This document shows, in pieces, positions 53,671 through 62,437 of a DNA stretch of 64,000 nt. The DNA is from Arthrobacter alpinus (GTDB lineage Bacteria; Actinomycetota; Actinomycetes; Actinomycetales; Micrococcaceae). The notes under the pieces are model-generated. The model was not told the DNA's origin. It was given only the letters and a program-made list of their open reading frames with translations, and ran no database searches. Both the position numbers and the translations under genes were made by a program. Numbering within the stretch: the stretch's first letter is position 1; each line of letters begins with the position of its first letter. The stretch lies in contig NZ_CP013200.1 in assembly GCF_001445575.1 (NCBI RefSeq), positions 868,001 to 932,000 of the forward strand, read 5' to 3'.

Positions 53671-55730
53671 TAGCTGGTTCCCTCCGTAGTCATGCCAAAA
53701 TTCAAAACCGAAAAACTTCCCTGCACGGCGCCATCCACCAGCAACCCCGAAAGCTCATCCAACTGTTGCAACCGTACCGCCAGCCTCCGACGTTCCTCCG
53801 CCACCGCCGCCAGCGCCCCACTCAAGGCGGGCTTGGCGCCGTCGTGCATTCTGCGCGCAGGGCATTGCCGCCAATCACCAGTCCAGCCCGATAAATCTCG
53901 CGCCAGAACCTCTGGAAGCAGTCCACCAGGACTTTTGGAGCTGATCCGCAGGATCCTCGCCGGATAAAGTACGACGGCGGCCCCCACCTCATCGACCATG
54001 GCGCCGGCGTGCGCTCCGGTTGCGAAGATGACGTCGCCCGGTTCACTCAGCCGACCTTGTGGGTAGGCGTTGGCGAACACCAGCTGGCTGATCTTGCGTG
54101 ATTCACGCGGCAATTCTCCGCTGATTTCCTCGACGCCAATGATGGGGAGCTGGGCGCGTCCGGAAAGCTCCGTTTCCACATGGTTGTCAGCTATGCGATG
54201 GCCGGGCAGGTATTTCACGGCGCCGGACTTAATAGCCGCGTCAACAGTTGTTGGGCGCAGCGCTGTGCGGCTTTCGGCGCTCAGCGCGATGCTCAGTGGT
54301 TCACTCGGGCTCTGGCTGAGCGATTCCAGCAGATTCTCGGCATCAATCAACTGCGCCGTTGAGGCTTGTGAGGGCCGTCCGGGTTTTTCCAAGACCGGGA
54401 GCTTGGCCGTAAAGGAGCCTTGGTTGGCCAGCAAAGAGCGTGTCCGCACAATCTGGGAAAATCTAAATGAGTGTGCCCACACGTAGTCGCGATTGCCCAT
54501 CGACGCGGCGAGATCACCAACCAGGTCAGCCCTGACGGAGGCCGTCATTTCCTGCCCTGAAAGATCGGCCACCATGGTCCACCTGTCGGCAATGGAAACA
54601 TCTGCATGCGCGGGACCCAGCACCCACAACGCCTGAGCCTGACGTGGACTGGACGGCAGCATCCCCTGCGGCAGCCGGACTATGGCCCGGACCCGGTCCG
54701 AACGCAGAATGTCAGAACGGATGGCCTCCGCCTCACGATTATGAGTCGTGCGCAGCAAGGAATCGCTCAGGATCGGTGCCGGAGCTAGGACAACGGCACA
54801 CTCCTGATGGGTCATCTCCAAGGAGATGTTGTCGATGGCCGTCAAGACTTCAACGGCATCCGAGGTGGGGAACGAAGGGGAGGGGAACTGTGCCAGCCTC
54901 ACCTTGACCTGTTCCTGGCGGACGGTGCCGGCCTGATTAGTGACGTGCAGATTTTCTTTGGAGCGGCCATGCACCAGCATTCGCCTGCGAGCAAGCCGGG
55001 CTGATTCGGAAGCCAAAGTCCCCACGCACAAGGTGGCCGGTGCGGCCTCGCCCAAAATTTCGGCGACGGCCAGAAGGAAGTCGCTGCCGCCGTCGTCCGT
55101 GAAAACAGGTTCCTGCTCACTACCTGCCGTTAATTCCACAGCAGTGGCCGCGAGTAGCTCAATAGCCTCGGCGGTCAGCATGGTCTTGGCCTGAACGGCC
55201 GGGCCGGCGCGGAATCTATCCCCGAGCAGTTGCTCAAAGGCCGCTGCCGCCGTGTAGGAGGCGTCCGTCAGTAGATCCGCGTAGCTGGCCAGTGGGAGCA
55301 GATTTGGACCAAGATTCTCTATCTCGGTGAAGAGGAACTCATTGTCAGGATCGTATTCATCGGCGAAATCCACCAGATCTTCGGCGTTATGGCCTCCCAG
55401 CGGCATATCCATGAGGCAGCGCAGGGCAATCAGCGCCGTGAGGCCGGCGAAATGCGTGTGCTTGCTGTCCTGGCCCAACGGGGAGGAGAAGGCTGCCGCG
55501 TCCTCGGCTGCGTGGGGATTATTGCCACGGCCGGTGGCGGTCAGCCAGTCCGTTATATCTGCGGCATTGAAGAGTTCCTGGCGGCCACTGGTGCCAATTG
55601 GGGCCGGGAAGGGATCTGCTGAGTTCTTGCTGCGGGAGCGCCACATGGACACTACCGGGCGCTGGACCTGAGCCAGATTCGCGATCTCGGACAAGGTGAT
55701 CTGCAGTTGCTGTCCAAGCTGTTTGGTCAT
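53670..55730 (-). CDS. Degenerate N6-methylase/specificity-like protein of the hsd operon
   Basis: 686 residues from the ATG at 55730 (GGAG six bases upstream). The N-terminal winged or helix-turn-helix segment (ITLSEIANLAQVQRPVVSMWRSRS, then PFPAPIGTSGRQELFNAADI) is the opening of actinobacterial HTH-type N-6 DNA methylases. The middle follows the methylase fold (LLAVAEILGEAAP, RLARRRMLVHG, IRSDILRSDRVRAIVRLPQGM). However, the SAM motif DPxxGxGG is replaced by TDDGGSDF, and the NPPF motif by LAPAPI, so methylation is not expected. The last 180 residues resemble an HsdS recognition domain (EPGDVIFATGAHAGAMVDEV). First gene of the hsd operon. It might control or retarget HsdM. Confidence 0.75.
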   Translation of the reverse strand: MTKQLGQQLQITLSEIANLAQVQRPVVSMWRSRSKNSADPFPAPIGTSGRQELFNAADITDWLTATGRGNNPHAAEDAAAFSSPLGQDSKHTHFAGLTALIALRCLMDMPLGGHNAEDLVDFADEYDPDNEFLFTEIENLGPNLLPLASYADLLTDASYTAAAAFEQLLGDRFRAGPAVQAKTMLTAEAIELLAATAVELTAGSEQEPVFTDDGGSDFLLAVAEILGEAAPATLCVGTLASESARLARRRMLVHGRSKENLHVTNQAGTVRQEQVKVRLAQFPSPSFPTSDAVEVLTAIDNISLEMTHQECAVVLAPAPILSDSLLRTTHNREAEAIRSDILRSDRVRAIVRLPQGMLPSSPRQAQALWVLGPAHADVSIADRWTMVADLSGQEMTASVRADLVGDLAASMGNRDYVWAHSFRFSQIVRTRSLLANQGSFTAKLPVLEKPGRPSQASTAQLIDAENLLESLSQSPSEPLSIALSAESRTALRPTTVDAAIKSGAVKYLPGHRIADNHVETELSGRAQLPIIGVEEISGELPRESRKISQLVFANAYPQGRLSEPGDVIFATGAHAGAMVDEVGAAVVLYPARILRISSKSPGGLLPEVLARDLSGWTGDWRQCPARRMHDGAKPALSGALAAVAEERRRLAVRLQQLDELSGLLVDGAVQGSFSVLNFGMTTEGTS

Positions 55731-55798
55731 GCGGATCTCCTTGTCTTTGAGGTAGGAGTCCATTCTATGACCATTGTGGACAAACCCTGTGGAAATGT

Positions 55799-55816
55799 TG
55801 ATAACCCCAGTTATCA
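55799..55816. promoter_or_regulatory. Candidate operator in the hsd divergent promoter region
   Basis: TGATAAC-CCCA-GTTATCA, perfect 7-bp arms, 69 bases from the first hsd-operon start and about 150 bases from the divergent gene at 55969. The HTH domain of the first hsd gene product is a possible binder. Confidence 0.4.
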
Positions 55817-55968
55817 GCTCTCACGTGGATTCCATTTCGGGGACACTTTAGATTCATTCCAGAGCACAGATCAAGTGCTGGGACATGGTGAAGAATTCCG
55901 GGCTGGCCATTGGGGGCAGCCCGGTGAGTACCCAGCGGCTAGGGAATCAAGGCGGAAGGAGCCAGTCG

Positions 55969-56196
55969 ATGGCCAAGGAACTGAGCTTCCTGAGCGGAAA
56001 CCTCATGGGGAATCCGTTTGAGGGGACGGCATTCGCTGCGGTGGCGGTCTTCCGAATCAACGGAAAAGTCCCGGATCAGGCGGACATTGTTAAATGCTTG
56101 CAGACTGCAGGTTTGCAGGGAACGGATGAAGAAGTGCAGAAGGTTGTAGACCTTCTGCCGGAACAGTTGAAACCTGAGATTGAGGAAAAATTATGA
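55969..56196 (+). CDS. Small hypothetical protein, first of four-gene cluster
   Basis: 75 residues from the ATG at 55969 with GGAAGGAG upstream; a longer in-frame start at 55885 lacks one. Soluble; the second half (GLQGTDEEVQKVVDLLPEQLKPEIEE) is helical and acidic. It overlaps the next gene by four bases. No family recognised. Confidence 0.65.
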   Translation: MAKELSFLSGNLMGNPFEGTAFAAVAVFRINGKVPDQADIVKCLQTAGLQGTDEEVQKVVDLLPEQLKPEIEEKL

Positions 56197-56678
56197 GCGT
56201 CCCAGCAACACCCGTCTCAGATCATGCCGGACATGCCGATTTTTCAGTGGTGCCGGCAGTTCCGGTCAAGAGCCGCCAACACCTCTACTTTGGCCTTGGC
56301 GGACTGTCGATTGGCCTAGTAGCAGGCTTGTTGCTCGCCGCCGGTGGCGCTGCGCTGGGTGATGCCATGGCGAGCTCCAACGCCATCCCGGCCGCACTTG
56401 AGGAATGTTCCGTTGTGGACGCCACCGGTGTTGAGGTGATGGACAACGGCAAGAGCCTGAACCTGCGGACCAGTGGTGAGGACAGTACCGGTACTGATGT
56501 TGCCTCTGTGGTCTGTGTCCTCAACGAACTGGAAGCACCCGAGAGTATCTTCACCAAGCTGGAGTCAACTCGGGCCCTTGATGGGACCCAGAGCACCGAG
56601 TGGTCTGGATACGCCGCTTCCTGGACCTACCATCCGGACAACGGGCTCAACATCATTGTGGAAACCGCGGCCAAGTAG
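56193..56678 (+). CDS. Hypothetical membrane-anchored protein
   Basis: 161 residues: about 30 cytoplasmic residues, one membrane helix (LYFGLGGLSIGLVAGLLLAA, about 31-52), then an extracytoplasmic domain of about 105 residues. That domain has two Cys (ECSVVDATGVEV, SVVCVLNEL) that could form a disulfide. Function unknown. Coupled to the small gene upstream, 26 bases before the next gene. Confidence 0.7.
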   Translation: MSVPATPVSDHAGHADFSVVPAVPVKSRQHLYFGLGGLSIGLVAGLLLAAGGAALGDAMASSNAIPAALEECSVVDATGVEVMDNGKSLNLRTSGEDSTGTDVASVVCVLNELEAPESIFTKLESTRALDGTQSTEWSGYAASWTYHPDNGLNIIVETAAK

Positions 56679-56704
56679 CTGCTTTAACCAGTCAGGAGAT
56701 TCCC

Positions 56705-57295
56705 ATGAGTAATACCGAAGCAACCGATGCAAGCCGGCCCAAGCGCCGTGGCGTGAAAGCGGTAGCCGTGGCGCTCGCCGTCGTACTTCTTTTTGGTGGA
56801 GGTTTTTGGTTGGGCCAGGCCACCACCGACCCCATGAACAGTGACGAGTACGTCGCCCTCGAAGCCACGGGCCAAAAGGCCGCGACCGACCGCGACGTCT
56901 TTAGGGGCCAGCTGGAAGAACTTCAGGGCGAGGTAGCCGCCAGCAGGTCGGCGGCCGTGGAGCAGGACGACGCCATTCTTCTGCGGGAGGCCGCTGTGAA
57001 GAAGGCTGAGGAAGAGGTCAAGAAACGCGAATCGGCCGTGACCGCGGTCGAAAAGAAGAAGGAAGCCAACACCATCAGCGATGGCACTTGGGTTGTTGGT
57101 GTGGATATTGAAGCCGGAAGCTACAAGGCTGCGAGCAGTGTGGGCTCATCTTGCTACTGGGCAATCCTTGTCAGTGGCACCAACGGCGACGACATCATCA
57201 ATAACGACCTACCCGGTGGCGGACTTCCCTCCGTGACCCTAGCTGCGGGACAAGATTTCAAGTCCTCACGCTGTGGTTCCTGGGCCAAGCAATAA
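56705..57295 (+). CDS. Membrane-anchored coiled-coil protein with secreted C-terminal domain
   Basis: 196 residues from the ATG at 56705 (AGGAG upstream). One membrane helix (AVAVALAVVLLFGGGFWLG), a charged coiled coil of about 80 residues (EELQGEVAASRSAAVEQ ... KKAEEEVKKRESAVTAVEKK), and a C-terminal module SDGTWVVGVDIEAGSYKA ... CYWAILVSG ... SSRCGSWAK. The DGTWxVGxDIxxGxY module is widespread in actinobacterial secreted proteins; its ligand is unknown. Probably displays the module at the cell surface. Confidence 0.75.
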   Translation: MSNTEATDASRPKRRGVKAVAVALAVVLLFGGGFWLGQATTDPMNSDEYVALEATGQKAATDRDVFRGQLEELQGEVAASRSAAVEQDDAILLREAAVKKAEEEVKKRESAVTAVEKKKEANTISDGTWVVGVDIEAGSYKAASSVGSSCYWAILVSGTNGDDIINNDLPGGGLPSVTLAAGQDFKSSRCGSWAKQ

Positions 57296-57389
57296 CTCTT
57301 TAGCGCAACGGCCGCGCACGACGCGGTTGCTTAACCATCAAATGAAACACCCATAACCGGCAGCTTTGCTCTGCCCGAAAGGAAGCATC

Positions 57390-58169
57390 ATGCAGCACGA
57401 AAGCTACACCAAAGAAGCCCAGCAGGCGCCGTTCACTCCTGTCCAGCACGAGGGATCCAAGTCATTCATGGTGACCTGGTTGCTCTCCTTGTTCCTTGGC
57501 TACTGGGGTGTGGACCGCTTCTACCTGGGCAAGGTTGGCACGGGTCTGCTGAAGCTGTTCACCCTGGGCGGGTTCGGTGTCTGGGCGCTGATCGATCTGA
57601 TCATCACCTTGGCCGGAAAGCAGACGGACAAGGCCGGCAACCCACTGACCGGGTACTCCAAGAACAAGATCGTGGCCATTGTGGTCACTGCGGTTCTGCT
57701 GCTGGTAGGTGGCATTGGCGGGGCCTCGGCAGCATCTTCAGGGACCAAAGCCGTAGTCGAATCGGGCATCGAGGCTCCGGCCGCACCGGTTGCCGAGGCT
57801 CCCGCCGAAAAGCCTGCTGTAGCGCCCGCCGTCGAGAAGCCAGCTGAGAAGCCAGCTGAAGCGACTTGGGTTGAAGTTGCCGCATTGAACGGCACCGCAG
57901 ACCAGGCCAGCCAGGTCTTTGCACTCTCCGGCAAGGAAACTCGTTTGGTTTACGAGTTCATCGGATCAGACCCGGAGATGGCAATCGCCGCCATCTACTT
58001 GGAGAAGGAAGGCACCGACATCATGGTTGACGGCGGCATCCCGGTGGTCATGGCATCCAAGCCGGAGAGCAACACCACGGCCATCCACAAGAAGGCCGGC
58101 AACTACTTCCTGGACGTCAAGGCGGCAAACCTGGACTCCTGGACAGTGCGGATCGAAGAGAAAAAGTAG
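57390..58169 (+). CDS. TM2-domain protein with extracytoplasmic C-terminus
   Basis: 259 residues from the ATG at 57390 (GAAAGGAAG upstream). The TM2 domain is at about 25-80: [22 protein letters not shown] and [15 protein letters not shown] third hydrophobic helix ([19 protein letters not shown]) is followed by an Ala/Pro/Glu linker with EKPA repeats and a C-terminal beta-rich domain ([14 protein letters not shown] ... [11 protein letters not shown]). TM2 domains occur in proteins of unclear function in many phyla. Last of the cluster and followed by a strong terminator. Confidence 0.85.
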   Translation: MQHESYTKEAQQAPFTPVQHEGSKSFMVTWLLSLFLGYWGVDRFYLGKVGTGLLKLFTLGGFGVWALIDLIITLAGKQTDKAGNPLTGYSKNKIVAIVVTAVLLLVGGIGGASAASSGTKAVVESGIEAPAAPVAEAPAEKPAVAPAVEKPAEKPAEATWVEVAALNGTADQASQVFALSGKETRLVYEFIGSDPEMAIAAIYLEKEGTDIMVDGGIPVVMASKPESNTTAIHKKAGNYFLDVKAANLDSWTVRIEEKK

Positions 58170-58177
58170 CTCACAAC

Positions 58178-58227
58178 AGCGAAGCTCGGCCTCAAACACT
58201 GGACAGTGTTTGAGGCCGAGCTTCGCT
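58178..58227 (+). terminator. Terminator hairpin of the four-gene cluster
   Basis: 23-bp perfect arms (from AGCGAAGCTCGGCCTC to GAGGCCGAGCTTCGCT) with a GGAC loop, starting nine bases after the TM2 gene stop. No T run; the next gene is convergent, so it may work in both directions. Confidence 0.8.
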
Positions 58228-58262
58228 GACTAATAATCCTCGCGGCAACCGGCCTGAGAAAA

Positions 58263-58748
58263 TCAGTCAAATGGCGGCGGGCCTACAATCACGATCCCGC
58301 CGTTGATCCTCCCGGACTCCCTAATCAGATCGAAATCGACCACCCCGCTGCCCTCGCTATCCAGGGGTACGCTGGCGCCCATGTAGAAACCCTGGGCGTT
58401 GCCGGGCGTCTGAAAACACAGCAGGCTCGTGTTCTCGGCCGTGACCTTGAACGCGTGGGGTTGGCCGCGCAGTGCCATGACCAAACCCCCTGCGCCGACG
58501 CGCTGCTCAACGCCGTCGAGGTTGATGAGGATCTCCCCGGAGAGGATATACAGGGCTTCGTCCGTGTCCGGATGGATATGCATGGGCGTCACTTTGCCGG
58601 ATTCCATCGCGTCGCGGTAGATCAGCGAAGCGCCGTCGGTCGCCTCGGCCGTGGCCAGCCAAGTATGGACACCACCCCCATGGAACCACCGCCGCTCACC
58701 TTCCCCGGCTTGGCGGATGAATGACTTGGCCTGCTTCTTCGTGTCCAT
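58263..58748 (-). CDS. Cupin-domain protein
   Basis: 161 residues from the ATG at 58748 (GAGGCGAG upstream). A single cupin barrel with motif 1 PMHIHPDTDEALYILSGEI (two His, Glu) and motif 2 ALRGQPHAFKVTAE (His), i.e. a metal site. Small-molecule binding or dioxygenase-like function is possible; the substrate is unknown. Divergent from the TetR gene, sharing an operator. Confidence 0.85.
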   Translation of the reverse strand: MDTKKQAKSFIRQAGEGERRWFHGGGVHTWLATAEATDGASLIYRDAMESGKVTPMHIHPDTDEALYILSGEILINLDGVEQRVGAGGLVMALRGQPHAFKVTAENTSLLCFQTPGNAQGFYMGASVPLDSEGSGVVDFDLIRESGRINGGIVIVGPPPFD

Positions 58749-58778
58749 GGGACTCGCCTCGATGGTGGGCAAATGAGT

Positions 58779-58800
58779 TTATGGGACTGATGTCTCATAA
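58779..58800. promoter_or_regulatory. Candidate TetR operator between cupin and tetR genes
   Basis: TTATGGGAC and GTCTCATAA, 9-bp arms with one mismatch and a four-base centre, in the 67-bp divergent gap. Placement suggests one site controlling both genes. Confidence 0.6.
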
Positions 58801-58815
58801 CAAGACTGCGGTATC

Positions 58816-59433
58816 ATGAGCAACATGTCAACCCCTTATGTGGACCTTGGTCGCAGCGGTCAAAAGCGCCGCACTCTCGATGCCCTGGTGAGTGCTGCGC
58901 GGGAGATGGTCGCGGCTGGTAAGACACCCACAGTGGACGATGCTGCCCTGGCGGCAGGGGTGGCCAGAAGCACGGCTTACCGCTATTTTCCGGGGCAGCG
59001 TGAGCTGTTGGCTGCGGCCCATCCGGAGACGGCGTTGGTGTCCATGCTGTCCGAAAATCCGGGTGAGGATCCTGCTGAGCGGCTTGACGCCGTCGTGCGC
59101 CGATTTACCGGCATGATCGTTGAAACCGAGGACCAGCAACGGACCATGCTCAAATTATCGCTCGATCCTGTGCAGTCCGGAGAGGGCCTGCCGCTGCGCC
59201 AAGGCCGGGCCATTCCGTGGATCACCGAGGCGCTGGAACCGCTGCGTGGCGGGCTGTCCGACGTCGAAATTCACCGTCTGGTCTTGGCCATCCGCAGCGC
59301 CACCGGCATCGAATCCCTTGTCTGGTTGGTGGACATCGGCGGGTTGTCCCGTGAGGAAGCCATGGCGTCAATGCGCTGGAGTGCCCAGGGCTTGCTTCGC
59401 CAGGCGCTGGATGTCGGTCCGCCAAACTACTGA
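58816..59433 (+). CDS. TetR-family regulator
   Basis: 205 residues (or 202 from the second ATG at 58825). The DNA-binding domain has PTVDDAALAAGVARSTAYRYFPGQRELL. The ligand domain is unassigned. No Shine-Dalgarno site is visible and the start may be leaderless. Probably represses itself and the divergent cupin gene through 58779-58800. Confidence 0.88.
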   Translation: MSNMSTPYVDLGRSGQKRRTLDALVSAAREMVAAGKTPTVDDAALAAGVARSTAYRYFPGQRELLAAAHPETALVSMLSENPGEDPAERLDAVVRRFTGMIVETEDQQRTMLKLSLDPVQSGEGLPLRQGRAIPWITEALEPLRGGLSDVEIHRLVLAIRSATGIESLVWLVDIGGLSREEAMASMRWSAQGLLRQALDVGPPNY

Positions 59434-59446
59434 GGCCCGGAGCGGG

Positions 59447-59869
59447 CTACTTCTTGGTCTCGTCGTTCGGGTGCTCTTCGCGAAGTTTGGCCTCGCGGGC
59501 TTCCAACTCGGCCTTGAGCTTGCGGAGCCTTTCGGCCTCCAGCTTTTGGGCCCTGTTAACCGCAAGGTTGCGCAGGAACTCGGGGTCGTCGTCGGGCGCG
59601 GTGGAACGCTGCTGGCCCCCAGAAGTGGGGCCGCGCTGACCGGCAGTGGAAGAGCCAAATGAGGATGCGGTGCCTGGCGCAGCACGGGCATACTGCGGCC
59701 GGCCGAAGAGGAACCACAGACCCACGCCAATGACGTTCAGGAAGATGATCACCAAGATCCACGCGGGCTTGGGAATGCTGCGTACGTCATTGGCTTCGCT
59801 GCGAATGCAGTCAATGAGTCCGTACACAAACAGGACAACACCTAAGGTCACTGGAATGATATAGCGCAT
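59447..59869 (-). CDS. PLDc_N-domain membrane protein
   Basis: 140 residues. Two membrane helices (about 2-20 and 35-56) form the phospholipase D nuclease N-terminal domain (PKPAWILVIIFLNVIGVGLWFLFGRP), without any catalytic HKD motif. A Ser/Gly/Thr-rich linker leads to a charged coiled coil (AQKLEAERLRKLKAELEAREAK). Commonly found near menaquinone genes in actinobacteria; function unknown. Confidence 0.85.
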   Translation of the reverse strand: MRYIIPVTLGVVLFVYGLIDCIRSEANDVRSIPKPAWILVIIFLNVIGVGLWFLFGRPQYARAAPGTASSFGSSTAGQRGPTSGGQQRSTAPDDDPEFLRNLAVNRAQKLEAERLRKLKAELEAREAKLREEHPNDETKK

Positions 59870-59952
59870 ACTTCATTCTACCGTTGACAGAAAAATCAGC
59901 ACCTGCTTAGGACGTTGGGGAGACGCCCAGCTTCAACCGCTAAACTTGGTCC

Positions 59953-60273
59953 GTGGCTTTCTTCAAATACTCCCTGATCCGCGGCGTGCTCTTTATGGCG
60001 TTCTTCCTCGTCGCCTACCTATGGATAGGACTTCAGCCCTTCTCGGCGGCCGTGATTGCTGCCCTGTGCGCCTTCGTGGTCAGCTTCATTTTCCTGCGCA
60101 AGCAGCGTGACGGTGCCACCTCGGTTGTGGCCGATCGCTTCGCTCCGAACGCCAGCACCACCCAGTCGGCCGCGGCTTTGGCCGACGCCGAGGCTGAAGA
60201 CGCTCTCATTGACGAGAACCCTGATGTCTGGATTGACGCCGACCGCAAGCCTTCCGCGGACAAGAACGAATAA
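59953..60273 (+). CDS. DUF4229 membrane protein
   Basis: 106 residues from a GTG start. Two membrane helices (LIRGVLFMAFFLVAYLWIGL and SAAVIAALCAFVVSFIFL) joined by a tight turn, then a soluble acidic tail. Matches the actinobacterial DUF4229 pattern that accompanies menA. Convergent with menA, with only three bases between their stop codons. Confidence 0.82.
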   Translation: MAFFKYSLIRGVLFMAFFLVAYLWIGLQPFSAAVIAALCAFVVSFIFLRKQRDGATSVVADRFAPNASTTQSAAALADAEAEDALIDENPDVWIDADRKPSADKNE

Positions 60274-60276
60274 GCC

Positions 60277-61155
60277 CTACAGTGCGGTCAGCACCATGGC
60301 CACGGCGAACAGAACACTGAAGCCCAAGTTGATCAGCCCTGTCTGCTGCAGCACTGGGATCAGGGACTTGCGCTGTTTCCCCTGAAGCATGAGCCAGCTG
60401 GGCATCAGCATGAACGGCACCAGCAACAGCACCAACAAGATCCACGGCTTGGCCGGCACCAGGAACATCATGAGCGCCAGCGACAATGCCAACATCACCA
60501 CATAGCTGAGCCGCGCATTTTTGTCCCCGAGCCGCACGGCGAGAGTTCGCTTGCCGACTTCGGTATCCGTGGGAATGTCGCGGACATTGTTAGCCATCAA
60601 AAGTGCGACGGCGATCAGTCCCGTTGCGATGGACCCCAACACTGCCGCTTGGCTCACCTGCCCGGCTTGGGTGAAGGTGGTGCCCAACGTGGCCACGGGG
60701 CCGAAGAACACAAAGACGAAGACATCGCCGAGGCCCATGTATCCGTAGGGATTCTTCCCTCCGGTGTAACCCCACGCTGCAAGAACCGCGCCGGCTCCCA
60801 CCAGCAGCAGCCACCATGCGCTGGAGGCGAGGACCAAGCCCAAGCCGGCCAGCATGGCCAGCCCGAACATGGTGAACGCCGCCATCTTCACGTGCTGCGG
60901 CTTGGCCACTCCGCTTCCCACGAGGCGCAGCGGACCAACCCTGACCTCGTCGGTGCCGCGGATGCCATCGGAGTAATCGTTGGCGTAGTTCACACCAATC
61001 TGGAGGAGCAGGGCGACCAACATCGCCAAAATTGCGCGCCCCCAGTGCAAAGCACCAAGATCATAGGCTGCGGCCGTACCGATAATGACCGGAGCCACTG
61101 CCATGGGGAGGGTCCTCAGACGGGCTCCGGCAATCCATTGACCCACAGTGGCCAC
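60277..61155 (-). CDS. menA: 1,4-dihydroxy-2-naphthoate polyprenyltransferase
   Basis: 292 residues from a GTG start with AGGAG upstream. It attaches the isoprenoid chain to dihydroxynaphthoate in the membrane, giving demethylmenaquinone. Eight or nine helices; first Asp-rich motif NYANDYSDGIRGTDE and second NNVRDIPTDTEVGKRTLAVRLG, as in UbiA-type enzymes. An AT-rich stretch of about 60 bases upstream (61160-61220) probably holds its promoter. Confidence 0.95.
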   Translation of the reverse strand: MATVGQWIAGARLRTLPMAVAPVIIGTAAAYDLGALHWGRAILAMLVALLLQIGVNYANDYSDGIRGTDEVRVGPLRLVGSGVAKPQHVKMAAFTMFGLAMLAGLGLVLASSAWWLLLVGAGAVLAAWGYTGGKNPYGYMGLGDVFVFVFFGPVATLGTTFTQAGQVSQAAVLGSIATGLIAVALLMANNVRDIPTDTEVGKRTLAVRLGDKNARLSYVVMLALSLALMMFLVPAKPWILLVLLLVPFMLMPSWLMLQGKQRKSLIPVLQQTGLINLGFSVLFAVAMVLTAL

Positions 61156-61266
61156 AGCGTTACTCCTATATGTGTATATGTGCAGTTGAATGAGATATTC
61201 ATATTTGCATAAAAATTGACAGCCCGTTCCGCGGACCCTAGAGCTTATTCTGCCCCTTTTCTTGAC

Positions 61267-62409
61267 TCAGGCTGCTTGCGCAGCACCGGTCAACGCGGCC
61301 AAAATTGCCGATCTATCGGGCTTTCCGTTGGGTAGCAGCGGCAACTCGGAGACGAACACCACAGTCTTAGGGACCAGATGCGGCTCCAGCAACGCCCCGG
61401 CGGCGGCCAGCAATTCGGCCTCGGTGCATGAAGCGACCACCATCGCGGCGACCTGCTGGCCCCACTCAACGGATGGAACGGGAAGCACAATTGCCTCGCG
61501 GACACCCTGCACCCGGTGCAAACCATCCGTCACGGCTCCGGGCGAAACTTTCAACCCGCCGGTGATGATGACGTCATCAGCTCGGCCCAGCACACGCAGC
61601 CGTCCCTCGTCATCCAGCTCGCCCAAGTCGCCGCTTTCATACCAACGCACCATCTCGCCGTCGTCCGCTTCCTCAGTGAAGGAGACGGAAGTGAGAGCGG
61701 CATCGCCCAGATACCCGGCGGCCACCACGTCACCGCCGAGCCAGACCCGGCCGTCACGGATGGCCAGGCGCACGCCCTCGAGCGGGACGCCGTCGTACAC
61801 GCAACCGCCGCAGGTTTCGCTCATGCCATAGGTGGTGATCACGTTCAGCCCGGCACCGCGCGCGGCCTCGAGCAGCACGGGGTTCATGGGGCCGCCGCCG
61901 AGCAGAATCGCGTTGAAACGGCGCAAAACGGTCAGCGTTTCGGCGCTCGGGTTGGTCAGCAGGCGGCTGAGTTGCGTGGGGACCAGAGAGGTGAAACGCA
62001 TTTTGTCGGTCAGCTCAAGGGCGGCCTCGGTGAACGCTTCGGGGGTGAATCCGCCGCTCAGATCCATGGCCCACGGGCGGGTTCCGGCGAACAGGCTGCG
62101 CACCAGAACTTGCAGCCCGGCCACGTAATTCATGGGTAGCGCGAGTAGCCACTGACCCTCGCCGGACAGCGCCATGGCCGTGCCCACGGACGACGCCGCC
62201 AGCGCCTCAACACTGAGCATGGTCCGCTTGGGTGTGCCCGTGCTCCCCGAGGTAAGTACGACGGCGGCAATCTCGGTTTCGCTTCCTTCGGCGAGTCCCA
62301 GCTCGCTTTGGGGGATGAGCGTGAAGCTGCCGTCAGGGGCGATCTGGACTGCGGGGCCCTCGCCGTGCAGTGCGTCGGAGAGTGCCTTGAGCAGGGGTTC
62401 GAGGTTCAT
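61267..62409 (-). CDS. menE: o-Succinylbenzoate-CoA ligase
   Basis: 380 residues, short for the adenylate-forming superfamily but normal for actinobacterial MenE. ATP loop VVLTSGSTGTPKRTM; TYGMSETCGGCVYDG; hinge GDLGELDDEGRLRVLGRADD; catalytic Lys in LPNGKPDRS. It activates o-succinylbenzoate for the MenB ring closure. It starts 28 bases after menB ends, so the two are likely co-transcribed. Confidence 0.94.
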   Translation of the reverse strand: MNLEPLLKALSDALHGEGPAVQIAPDGSFTLIPQSELGLAEGSETEIAAVVLTSGSTGTPKRTMLSVEALAASSVGTAMALSGEGQWLLALPMNYVAGLQVLVRSLFAGTRPWAMDLSGGFTPEAFTEAALELTDKMRFTSLVPTQLSRLLTNPSAETLTVLRRFNAILLGGGPMNPVLLEAARGAGLNVITTYGMSETCGGCVYDGVPLEGVRLAIRDGRVWLGGDVVAAGYLGDAALTSVSFTEEADDGEMVRWYESGDLGELDDEGRLRVLGRADDVIITGGLKVSPGAVTDGLHRVQGVREAIVLPVPSVEWGQQVAAMVVASCTEAELLAAAGALLEPHLVPKTVVFVSELPLLPNGKPDRSAILAALTGAAQAA

Positions 62410-62437
62410 GTGCGCCTGTTTTTAGAGGGTGGAGGGA

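Noticed and set aside
55775..55783. DnaA box (complement TTGTCCACA), possible replication origin
   Set aside because: A single perfect box without a cluster, AT-rich unwinding element or dnaA/dnaN neighbours is not an origin.
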